Positions 1 through 5,535 of a stretch of 5,587 bases of DNA are shown in pieces. Position 1 is the stretch's first letter, and the number at the start of each line of letters is the position of its first letter. The notes below the pieces were generated by a model that did no database searches, had not been told where the DNA came from, and saw only the letters and a program-made list of their open reading frames with translations. The DNA is from Candidatus [Bacteroides] periocalifornicus (GTDB lineage: Bacteria; Bacteroidota; Bacteroidia; Bacteroidales; CAJPTX01), in NCBI GenBank assembly GCA_001421095.1, contig LIIK01000004.1, positions 28,731 to 34,317 of the forward strand, in the 5' to 3' direction. Both the position numbers and the translations under genes were made by a program.

Positions 1-3000
1 CCCACTTGGCGTAGAGGGTAATGTTCCCTTCTACAGTGCTGTTGTCGAAGTCCCACTTGCTGGCTGGTGTCAGCTGTTCATCGGTATACCAGCCCTCTAG
101 GGTGTACCCGGCCTTGGTAACGCCTGTGGGAGCATCCGCCTTCTCCCCATAGTGCTTGCTTTGCGGGGCTGGGGTGGGGGAGCCGCCGTTGGCGTTGAAG
201 GTGATGGTGTAGGTTACAGGCTTCCACTTGGCGTAGAGATCTACGTCGGCGGTTACGGGGCGGGTGGCTAAGTCCCATTTGTCATTCCAAGCGCCATCAT
301 CGGTATACCACGCATCAAAGGTGAATCCGGTCTTGCTAGGTGTGGGTGTAGGCCCATTTGCAAATTTGCCATCTTCCACGGTCTCGGTGAAGTCAGATTC
401 TCCGTTGTTGGGGTGGAAGGTTACGGTGTGGAGGGCAATCCACTTGGCGTAGAGGGTGATGTCCTCGGTCAAGGTGTTGTTGTCGAAGTCCCATTTCTTG
501 GTCGGGGTCAGCTGCTCATCGGTGTACCACCCCTCTAGGGTGTACCCATCCTTGGTGACACCCGAGGGCGCATCCACCTTATCTCCGCAGACCTTGCTCT
601 GCGGCGGGACGGCAGTCCCGCCCTTGGAGTCGAAGGTCACGGTGATGGGCTTGAGCTCCCACTTGGCCCAGAGCTCCATATCTTGCGATACCTGCTGCGT
701 ACCTGTATCCCATTCGTGGGTGAGCCCTGCGTCGGTGTACCAACCTTTTAGGTCGTGGCAATCTTTAGTTATCCCAGCGGGAATTTGTACAAGGGCTCCA
801 TGCGCTACGCTTAAGCGGATATCCTCAGTATCATTGTTTGGATGGAGGGTTACGGTGTGCGCAGTTGCCCAATACGCGTAGAGGTGGAGGTCGCCGAGTA
901 CGGGGCTGTGGTCGAAATCCCACTTATCAGTCCATGTGCCGCCGTCGGTATACCACCCGACTAGCGTATACCCGGGGTATTTCAGAGGCAGGGGCTTTTC
1001 TACGAAATTCCCGTAGGATACATCCTCGGTAAATAGGGGATTACCAGGGATGTTGGGATGGAAGGTTACGGTGTAATGGCCGGGTACCCACTTAGCCCAG
1101 AGCTCCATATCATGGGTTACTGGGGTGCTGTAGATATTCCACTCCACGTTTAGATCTTCCGTGGTGAACCATCCCGCTACGTTGTGCCCCTCCTTTGTGG
1201 GAACAGGGTAGGGATCGCCAGCCGGCATATTTTGCGGCACGTGCTTTAGGATATCACCCTGCCCATTATTCGGGTGGAAGGTTACGGAAAAGGTGGGTTC
1301 ATCCTCAGGTAGCCATTTGGCGTAGAGGGTCATTTCGCCCGTAACGATGTTGTTATCAAAATTCCAACGGTGGTCATATGTAGGCTCTAGATACCAGCCA
1401 GCTAGCTTGCTCCCGGCCAGCGTAACGCCAGTGGGTTCTTCCACCTTCTCGCCGTAGTGCTTGCTCTGCGGGGCAGGGGTGGGGGAGCCGCCCTTGGCAT
1501 CGAAGGTGACGGTGTAGGTGATGGTGAGGTCTGGTAGCCATTTGGCATAGAGGGTGATGTCACCAGAGAGCGGGGTGCTGAAGTCCCATACATGGTCCTC
1601 TGAGCAGGCCTCATCGGAGTACCAGCCGGCCAGCGTGTACTGGGCGCGGGTAACGCCTGTGGGCTCTTCCACCTTCTCTCCGCAGACCTTGCTCTGTGGC
1701 GGGACGGCAGTTCCGCCCTTGGAGTCGAAGGTCACGGTGACGGACTTGGGAACCCAGATAGCGGAGAGCTCCATGTCTTGCGTCACGGGGTCGCTGTCCA
1801 GCGTCCACTCGTGCCCGTCGCTCGTGTTCCAGTACGCGAAGTTGCTGCAGTCCTTGGCGAGGTCCTGTGGCCCCTTGGCGGTCTTACCATGCTCCACGGT
1901 CTCGATGAAGTCGGGCTCCCCGTTGTTGAGGTGGAAGGTTACGGTGTGAACGGTAACCCACTTGGCGTAGAGGGTGATGTCCTCGGTCACAGTGCTGTTG
2001 TCGAAGTCCCACTTCTTGGCTGGGGGCAGCTGCTCATCGGCATACCACCCCTCTAGGGTAAATCCAGCCTTGGTAACGACTGGGGGCGCATCCACCTTCT
2101 CCCCATAGTGCTTGCTTTGCGGGGCTGGGGTGGGGGCGCCGCCGTTGGCGTTGAAGGTGATGGTGTAGGTTGCGGGGTCCCACTTGGCCCAGAGCTCCAT
2201 GTCCTGCCCCACTATGTCGTTCTCGAGTTCCCACAGGTGGTCGTCGTTGGTGAACCATCCCTGCAGGGTGTGGTGCTCCTTGGTGGGGGCGGGGGTGGGA
2301 CCATGCGCATGCTCGCTATCGGGTACCAATTCCTTGTAGTCTGGCTCCCCGTTGTTGAGGTGGAAGGTCACGGTGTGGAGGGTAACCCACTTGGCGTAGA
2401 GCTCTACGTCGGCAGTTACAGGATGGGTGGCTAAGTCCCATTTGTCAGTCCAGGCATCATTATCGGTGTACCACCCACCCAGGGCGAAACCTTCCCGAGT
2501 AGGCGATGGATTAGGCCCTTTCGCAAATTTGCCCTCTTCCACAATTTCGGTGAAGTCGGTTTCCCCGTTGTTGGGGTGGAAAGTTACGGTGTAGGCTTTT
2601 ATCCACTTGGCGTATAGGGTTATGTTTCCATTCACCTCGTTGGCCGAAAAATCCCAAGGGTTCTCGCAGTCCTCATCTGAGCACCATCCCGCTAGGGTGT
2701 AGCCCTCCTTTTTGGGTAGGGGGTCTATTTTGCTGGGGTCTATTTTGTCTCCCCAGTTCACTACGAGCTCATTAGGGGTAGGCGCTCCCCCCTTTGCGTC
2801 GAATGTAACCACCGCGCCGTCGGCCCATTTGGCGTACAGATCCAGATCTTGGGTCACGCTCTGGGTGAAGTCGTAAGGCGTGGTGAAGCCCGCATCGGTG
2901 TACCAGCCTGCAAACCGTTTCCCGGCCTTTGTGGGATCTTCAGGACGCGCTAGCACAGAGCCTTTTGGGATGTAGAGGGTTCTCTCATCGTCCCCATTCC

Positions 3001-4564
3001 TGGGGTGTAGCCTTACGGTGCAGTTCGCCTCGTCTACCACGTGGAGGGTTACGTTTTCACGGAAATCGCCCTCGAGGGTGGTTATCGTTAGCTGGACCTC
3101 GCCCACCTCGTAGGCCCAGATAGACCCTGCGGGCGTTACGAAGGCCTTGTCGGTATCATCCCCAGCCTGTATGGCGTAGATTTCACCGTAGGTGGCGTTG
3201 CTGGGGATGCGAGCCACGTCTAGGATGGCCTCTAGTGAGGTTTGTTGCCCCTTTTGGGCGTAGATATCGTGTGTGGCCAGGCGTATGCCTTCCAACTTGT
3301 GGTATTCGTAGGGATTCTCGGTGGTTTCACCCATAATCTTCCATCCCTTCCCCGTAAGCGAATTGTACCCCTCTTGGCTCCGGGCAGAGTGGCTGTTGGG
3401 CGATATCCAGATGAAGCGGCTGAAACCTTCACCGGGCGTGGTAGCCTGCGCACCCCAGCCAAGGAGCAGATGGTCTATATTCCTGGTTTTTAGAGCCATT
3501 GCATTCCTAGCAAAGCTTGCGGCCTTCTTCACTTTGGAGAGATTCCAACGGCCTAGAGGGCGATTGAAAGCTCGGCTATGCGAGACCATTTCAGTCATTT
3601 CCTCCAGGTTCTCGAGCTTCCACAGCGCGAGGTCGACATTGAACGCCTCAGTGCCGCTGAACATCCAGGATACGCAGACAGCCTGGCGCATGTCCCAGCG
3701 CGAGATGTCGCAGTCAAATTTCTTAGCCAGCTTGAAGGCCTCGTAGAAATCGGTAACCTTCCCCACGTTCCACCGGGCGAGGTTGTCATTGTAGAGCTCG
3801 CACTCCTTGAAGATGCCTCGCATACGTGTGGCATCGCTCACATCCCAGTCGCCCAACGTCCATTCTACCTTGTTCGCGCTGTTGGTGGTTTTGAGCTTCT
3901 TGCAACCGCTGAAGAGGTAGTCTATAATCCCGGTCACCTTGCCCGGGAGTAGCACCCTATCGGGGAACTGCGGGTCGTCTATTAGCGGCAGCTGCTCTAG
4001 GTTTGAACAGCCGAAGAACGCGGCTTCCAGCCCAACCCAGTTCACCCGTCCCCACGATACCACGCGCACCAAACGGCTTGCATCGCCGAAAAGCCTCCAG
4101 TTACCCTCCCATTCCTTGCGCCAATGCCCCATTCGGAATTCCCAGAACGCATCCTTCCCATCGGCATCCTTAGGGAAAACCCGCACGTACCAACGTTGGC
4201 CAGCCTCTGGGAATTGGATTTTCAGAGGCTTCATGGAGGTGAATTGATCCGGCGCGATAGGAACGGGAGTCCACTCGTCAGTCTGTGGGTTCTTATCGGC
4301 CCGTAGGAATTCTACGATGCAGCTCTGCGAACCGCGACCCGGGAAGTAGAGGGTCGTGCCATCGCTAGCGGGGAGCTTCTCATACTCGGCCCATACCCCT
4401 TGGACTAAAGCACCCTTCCCAGTCCAAACCTCGCTGCCCTGAAGCGAGAGATCCCACAGGGTGATGAATGCATCGCCCGCCTGCCCGGCTTGCGCCCAGA
4501 CACCCAGGCTGGCCGCCACCCCTAGTAGCAGCAGAGCCCAGCGTTTTACTATAGACCTTCTCAT
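1..4564 (-). CDS. Large secreted BspA/DUF285 and Flg_new-repeat surface protein (C-terminus beyond window)
   Basis: A single frame runs from the ATG at 4562-4564 to the left edge without a stop, giving at least 1,521 residues. The start is fixed by a clear signal peptide directly after it. No Shine-Dalgarno precedes it, as is usual in Bacteroidota. Visible order: signal peptide (1-24); unrecognised N-terminal region beginning near ITLWDLS (about 25-177); BspA-like DUF285 repeats (about 178-408); BIG_2-like segment (about 423-511); 14 Flg_new/InlB_B-type repeats (about 515-1521). These domain types occur together in exported adhesin-like proteins, so the inferred role is cell-surface binding. 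No enzyme motif was seen. Membrane anchoring or type IX secretion cannot be judged because the C-terminus is missing. The frame is uninterrupted through all repeats, so the gene looks intact. Some repeat pairs are nearly identical in DNA, so short-read assembly here could be collapsed or expanded. The domain calls are strong; ligand and process are unknown. Confidence 0.93.
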   Translation of the reverse strand, partial: MRRSIVKRWALLLLGVAASLGVWAQAGQAGDAFITLWDLSLQGSEVWTGKGALVQGVWAEYEKLPASDGTTLYFPGRGSQSCIVEFLRADKNPQTDEWTPVPIAPDQFTSMKPLKIQFPEAGQRWYVRVFPKDADGKDAFWEFRMGHWRKEWEGNWRLFGDASRLVRVVSWGRVNWVGLEAAFFGCSNLEQLPLIDDPQFPDRVLLPGKVTGIIDYLFSGCKKLKTTNSANKVEWTLGDWDVSDATRMRGIFKECELYNDNLARWNVGKVTDFYEAFKLAKKFDCDISRWDMRQAVCVSWMFSGTEAFNVDLALWKLENLEEMTEMVSHSRAFNRPLGRWNLSKVKKAASFARNAMALKTRNIDHLLLGWGAQATTPGEGFSRFIWISPNSHSARSQEGYNSLTGKGWKIMGETTENPYEYHKLEGIRLATHDIYAQKGQQTSLEAILDVARIPSNATYGEIYAIQAGDDTDKAFVTPAGSIWAYEVGEVQLTITTLEGDFRENVTLHVVDEANCTVRLHPRNGDDERTLYIPKGSVLARPEDPTKAGKRFAGWYTDAGFTTPYDFTQSVTQDLDLYAKWADGAVVTFDAKGGAPTPNELVVNWGDKIDPSKIDPLPKKEGYTLAGWCSDEDCENPWDFSANEVNGNITLYAKWIKAYTVTFHPNNGETDFTEIVEEGKFAKGPNPSPTREGFALGGWYTDNDAWTDKWDLATHPVTADVELYAKWVTLHTVTFHLNNGEPDYKELVPDSEHAHGPTPAPTKEHHTLQGWFTNDDHLWELENDIVGQDMELWAKWDPATYTITFNANGGAPTPAPQSKHYGEKVDAPPVVTKAGFTLEGWYADEQLPPAKKWDFDNSTVTEDITLYAKWVTVHTVTFHLNNGEPDFIETVEHGKTAKGPQDLAKDCSNFAYWNTSDGHEWTLDSDPVTQDMELSAIWVPKSVTVTFDSKGGTAVPPQSKVCGEKVEEPTGVTRAQYTLAGWYSDEACSEDHVWDFSTPLSGDITLYAKWLPDLTITYTVTFDAKGGSPTPAPQSKHYGEKVEEPTGVTLAGSKLAGWYLEPTYDHRWNFDNNIVTGEMTLYAKWLPEDEPTFSVTFHPNNGQGDILKHVPQNMPAGDPYPVPTKEGHNVAGWFTTEDLNVEWNIYSTPVTHDMELWAKWVPGHYTVTFHPNIPGNPLFTEDVSYGNFVEKPLPLKYPGYTLVGWYTDGGTWTDKWDFDHSPVLGDLHLYAYWATAHTVTLHPNNDTEDIRLSVAHGALVQIPAGITKDCHDLKGWYTDAGLTHEWDTGTQQVSQDMELWAKWELKPITVTFDSKGGTAVPPQSKVCGDKVDAPSGVTKDGYTLEGWYTDEQLTPTKKWDFDNNTLTEDITLYAKWIALHTVTFHPNNGESDFTETVEDGKFANGPTPTPSKTGFTFDAWYTDDGAWNDKWDLATRPVTADVDLYAKWKPVTYTITFNANGGSPTPAPQSKHYGEKADAPTGVTKAGYTLEGWYTDEQLTPASKWDFDNSTVEGNITLYAKW
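139..215 (-). repeat. 77-bp near-identical copy, unit 14 (pair with 2095-2171)
   Basis: This stretch matches 2095-2171 at 76 of 77 positions; the only difference is A181 versus C2137 on the plus strand. It encodes the first third of unit 14 (TYTITFNANGG through QSKHYGEK). The two copies are nine repeat units apart, while nearer units differ far more, so this is a recent duplication or gene conversion. Confidence 0.9.
582..645 (-). repeat. 64-bp near-identical copy, unit 12 (pair with 1677-1740)
   Basis: Matches 1677-1740 at 62 of 64 positions by direct reading. It encodes the TVTFDSKGGTAVPPQSKVCG portion of unit 12, including a cysteine that only units 7 and 12 have at this place. This is a second exchange between distant units, with a spacing (five units) different from the first pair. 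Confidence 0.88.
1677..1740 (-). repeat. 64-bp near-identical copy, unit 7 (pair with 582-645)
   Basis: Partner of 582-645 with two mismatches. It encodes the same part of unit 7, with the shared VCGEK cysteine. The rest of units 7 and 12 is much less alike, so the exchanged tract is shorter than one unit. Confidence 0.88.
2095..2171 (-). repeat. 77-bp near-identical copy, unit 5 (pair with 139-215)
   Basis: Partner of 139-215 with one mismatch. It encodes the same part of unit 5 (TYTITFNANGG through QSKHYGEK). The same segment of unit 8 (about 1447-1530) is clearly more diverged, although unit 8 is nearer to unit 5. Confidence 0.9.
3032..3298 (-). other. BIG_2-like immunoglobulin-fold segment (residues about 423-511)
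   Basis: The segment between the two repeat regions starts GIRLATHDIYAQKGQ, continues with a PSNATYGEIYAI stretch and a TPAGSIWAYEVGEVQLTI stretch, and ends VTLHVVD. This order (start strand, P-x-NAT, position-specific G near the sixth strand, final T-x-x-V strand) resembles bacterial Ig-like group 2 domains. It probably acts as a spacer that holds the outer repeats away from the DUF285 solenoid. The match is by eye and remote, so another beta-sandwich fold is possible. Confidence 0.5.
3341..4033 (-). repeat. BspA-like DUF285 repeat array (residues about 178-408)
   Basis: Protein-level repeats of the kind AFFGCSNLEQLP, DWDVSDATRMRGIF, RWNVGKVTDFYEAF, RWDMRQAVCVSWMF, LWKLENLEEMTEM and RWNLSKVKKAASF. 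The tryptophans are at 240, 265, 290, 315 and 340, exactly 25 residues apart, and are usually followed by D or N. Each is preceded by a motif like FNxDL or FDCDI. The array closes with NIDHLLLGWG (W370) and a GYNSLTGKGW end at 405-408, typical of the family's last unit. Family knowledge: DUF285 (PF03382) forms leucine-rich-repeat-like solenoids in BspA-type surface proteins and mycoplasma lipoproteins. The binding partner is unknown. Confidence 0.85.
4493..4564 (-). other. Sec signal peptide of the surface protein
   Basis: Residues 1-24 have a basic n-region (MRRSIVKR), a hydrophobic core (ALLLLGVAASLGV) and a signal peptidase I-type end (VWA followed by QAGQAG). Cleavage after A24 or A26 is plausible. 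There is no cysteine at the cleavage region, so it is not a lipobox, and a lipoprotein is unlikely. It implies export across the inner membrane. Confidence 0.88.
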
Positions 4565-4638
4565 GTCTGTGAGGTAAGATTCTAATCGACTGTCTAACAA
4601 ATTCCCTACCAGGAGGTTTAGCCACCTGATAATTTCCG

Positions 4639-4646
4639 CGAAGGTA
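4639..4646 (-). promoter_or_regulatory. Candidate Bacteroidota -7 box for the surface-protein gene
   Basis: Read on the minus strand the sequence is TACCTTCG, one base from the Bacteroidota -7 consensus TAnnTTTG. Transcription would start near 4633 and leave a leader of about 70 nt. A good TTG-type -33 element is not visible at the expected distance; the region there reads GGGTTATAT. The call rests on the -7 match and position only. Confidence 0.35.
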
Positions 4647-4663
4647 GCGGTTTTTCAGTATAT

Positions 4664-4683
4664 AACCCGATTCGCACCGGGTT
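4664..4683. repeat. Small inverted repeat upstream of the candidate promoter
   Basis: AACCCG at 4664-4669 pairs with CGGGTT at 4678-4683 around an 8-nt loop. It sits just upstream of the candidate -7 box. It could be an operator, or a weak plus-strand terminator since TT follows the stem (4684-4685), but the stem is only 6 bp. Confidence 0.35.
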
Positions 4684-4773
4684 TTGCCTTGGCAATTGAC
4701 GAACCCCAAGAAAGACGAGGCGAAGGGTGGTAAGGGGATGCTGTTCAGCGAACTATTTATCAGGGCATGCGGG

Positions 4774-4846
4774 GTCCTTCATCGCAATGCGGCGATCTTA
4801 ATAATTGCGATGCGGCACGCCATAAATGCGATGCGGTGTCCTTAAT
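4774..4846. repeat. Cluster of degenerate GCGATGCGG-type repeats
   Basis: Diverged copies of one motif follow each other: ATCGCAATGCGGCGAT (4781-4796), TTGCGATGCGGCACGCC (4805-4821) and ATGCGATGCGG (4826-4836). They lead into the well-formed copy at 4847-4875. The flanks also recur (GTCCTTCAT at 4775-4783 and GTCCTTAAT at 4838-4846). They look like decayed copies of the 29-bp sequence. No coding potential is supported. Confidence 0.6.
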
Positions 4847-4875
4847 CGCGACGCGGCGCGCCACGTCGCTACAAA
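4847..4875 (+). repeat. 29-bp quasi-palindromic repeat, left copy
   Basis: Starts CGCGACGCGGCGCGCC and ends ACGTCGCTACAAA. The core GACGCGGCGCGCCACGTC is almost its own reverse complement around GGCGCGCC. The copy at 5204-5232 matches at 28 of 29 positions in the same orientation. The two copies lie about 175 and 182 bp from the centre of the 20-bp inverted repeat, so they frame the element nearly symmetrically. Confidence 0.85.
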
Positions 4876-4913
4876 TGCCCGTCCCCCATATGCGCGTGCG
4901 CGCCCCTCTGCCG

Positions 4914-5001
4914 CCGTATGCGTAAACCATGCCGCCCCGTATGCCCGCACCCACCTCCCCCGTACTCCTCCGTACCTGCGCCGTATATGCGCCGTACATG
5001 C
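4914..5001 (-). repeat. Left array of about 11-bp units (GTACGG-type, minus orientation)
   Basis: On the minus strand the units nearest the centre are GCATGTACGGC (4991-5001), GCATATACGGC (4980-4990) and GCAGGTACGGA (4969-4979). A 10-bp unit GGAGTACGGG follows (4959-4968). The CCGTAY core on the plus strand starts at 4914, 4937, 4960, 4970, 4981 and 4992, so the intervals are 23, 23, 10, 11 and 11 bp, close to whole turns of the helix. The period is not a multiple of three, which argues against coding. Confidence 0.78.
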
Positions 5002-5012
5002 GTAACACCAGG

Positions 5013-5059
5013 GCCGCTGCACCCTCGGATTTTACCGCGAAATCCGAGGGTGCAGCGGC
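5013..5059. repeat. Perfect 20-bp inverted repeat with 7-nt loop
   Basis: The arm GCCGCTGCACCCTCGGATTT (5013-5032) is exactly complementary to 5040-5059, with loop TACCGCG between them. Such a stem could form a cruciform in DNA or a very stable hairpin in RNA from either strand. No U-run follows on either side, so an intrinsic terminator is not the obvious reading. It stands at the centre of the two opposed 11-bp arrays, and the second arm's last base is the first base of the right array. Confidence 0.95.
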
Positions 5060-5180
5060 GATGGTACGACGATGGTACGGCGATGGAGGGGGGATGGTAA
5101 GGGGTTGGCAAGGGGACGGGCGGGAGGCAGGCGGGGTGGCAAGGCAGGGGCATGGTGGCGGGAGGGGGACGGGCGGGGGA
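5059..5180 (+). repeat. Right array of 11-bp units, decaying into a G-rich tract
   Basis: Consecutive 11-mers on the plus strand: CGATGGTACGA (5059-5069), CGATGGTACGG (5070-5080), CGATGGAGGGG (5081-5091), GGATGGTAAGG (5092-5102), GGTTGGCAAGG (5103-5113), GGACGGGCGGG (5114-5124). Further, less regular units run to about 5180. The GTACGG core is the same as in the left array but on the opposite strand, so both arrays point away from the hairpin. From 5085 the strand has many runs of three to six G with short gaps, giving strong G-quadruplex potential. Confidence 0.78.
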
Positions 5181-5194
5181 ATCTTCGCGTTGCG
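5172..5194 (+). repeat. 23-bp direct repeat, first copy
   Basis: Begins GGCGGGGGAATC and ends TTCGCGTTGCG. It is identical to 5285-5307. This copy overlaps the end of the G-rich array and lacks the complementary right half that makes the second copy a hairpin. Confidence 0.9.
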
Positions 5195-5203
5195 CTCCAA
5201 AAC

Positions 5204-5232
5204 CGCGACGCGGCACGCCACGTCGCTACAAA
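5204..5232 (+). repeat. 29-bp quasi-palindromic repeat, right copy
   Basis: Same sequence as 4847-4875 except A at 5215 where the left copy has G. It ends ACGTCGCTACAAA like the left copy. It is followed by a small hairpin AGACC-GTGG-GGTCT at 5232-5245. Confidence 0.85.
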
Positions 5233-5284
5233 GACCGTGGGGTCTCCATCTGCGGAGTGCACGGTATGCGCATGGCGAGGTGGT

Positions 5285-5318
5285 GGCGGGGGAATCTTCG
5301 CGTTGCGAAGACCCCGCC
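5285..5318 (+). repeat. 23-bp repeat second copy, within a 14-bp bulged hairpin
   Basis: GGCGGGG (5285-5291) pairs with CCCCGCC (5312-5318), and TCTTCGC (5295-5301) pairs with GCGAAGA (5305-5311). The loop is GTT and there is a 3-nt bulge GAA on the left side. The first 23 bases equal 5172-5194. A very stable structure; no U-run follows, so it is not an ordinary terminator. Confidence 0.85.
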
Positions 5319-5527
5319 CCTACAGTCGGCGTTGGCGGGGAGGGCGATGCGACGCATGCGGCATAGACCATCATTTACGCCCATGCAGGGATCAACAGGA
5401 ACGGCGTAGAGGCGGATTACGACGCGGCGCGCCGCTACGTCCTTCGAGAAACGGGAGAATAGGTTTTAAACCGCCGTATTCCAAAAGGGAACCGCGGCGA
5501 AAGGCCCGGAGGGGGGCAATCGTTTAT
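5319..5527. other. Intergenic stretch with only short palindromes
   Basis: I see no supported gene here. Small symmetric sites are ATGCG-A-CGCAT at 5347-5357 and GCGGCGCGCCGC at 5424-5435; the latter is a shortened relative of the 29-bp repeat (GACGCGGCGCGCC then GCTACG). GGTTTTAAACC lies at 5462-5472. If the frame at the right edge is a real gene, this stretch would hold its promoter, but no clear TAnnTTTG box is present; TAGGTTTT at 5460-5467 is the nearest. Confidence 0.5.
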
Positions 5528-5535
5528 AGGAGGTT

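Larger units (their letters stand above)
2..3022 (-). repeat. Array of 14 Flg_new (Listeria-Bacteroides / InlB_B-type) repeats
   Basis: Fourteen units follow each other without linkers. Their terminal tryptophans are residues 580, 654, 726, 795, 869, 937, 1009, 1084, 1159, 1232, 1302, 1375, 1447 and 1521, giving unit lengths of 66-75. The common pattern is TVTF-x-x-NGG/NNG at the start, a G-K/E-x-V turn, a central GW(Y/F)TD, a WDF or WDL, then DITLYAKW or DMELWAKW. Two classes are visible. Class A (units 2, 5, 7, 8, 12, 14) mostly has F(D/N)xxGG and PQSKxxGEKV. Class B (1, 3, 4, 6, 9, 10, 11, 13) has HPNNGE or HLNNGE. PF09479 units form small ubiquitin/beta-grasp-like modules in extracellular proteins, often as long stalks. 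Several units carry cysteines (for example CSDEDC in unit 2), which is uncommon for such modules. The array may continue past the left edge. Confidence 0.92.

Noticed and set aside
456..881. Plus-strand open frame of 141 codons (and similar ones at 264-452, 1554-1949, 1778-2056, 2108-2434)
   Set aside because: They lie antisense to the repeat array, and their similar translations are mirror images of the same Flg_new units. The minus-strand frame has clear domains throughout.
3242..3952. Plus-strand open frames opposite the DUF285 and Ig-like regions (3242-3493, 3321-3746, 3578-3952)
   Set aside because: Antisense shadows of the conserved DUF285 coding sequence; no recognisable domain and no plausible start context.
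4380..4709. Minus-strand 109-codon frame covering the leader of the surface gene
   Set aside because: It runs through the probable promoter and then overlaps the signal-peptide coding region in another frame. The signal peptide from the 4564 ATG is the convincing product.
5013..5059. Intrinsic transcription terminator
   Set aside because: The stem is strong, but no run of T follows on the plus strand and none on the minus strand, and there is no supported gene ending next to it.
4914..5124. CRISPR array
   Set aside because: Units are only about 11 bp, directly joined and in opposite orientations on the two sides of a hairpin. There are no 20-40 bp unique spacers between conserved repeats and no cas gene.
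4760..5374. Minus-strand open frame of 204 codons, with overlapping frames on both strands between 4798 and 5409
   Set aside because: Several frames on both strands are open at once because the region is GC-rich and built of 11-bp and 29-bp repeats. The translations are Pro/Arg/Ala-rich, repeat the same peptides in different frames, and lack a domain. The 11-bp period would break any reading frame.
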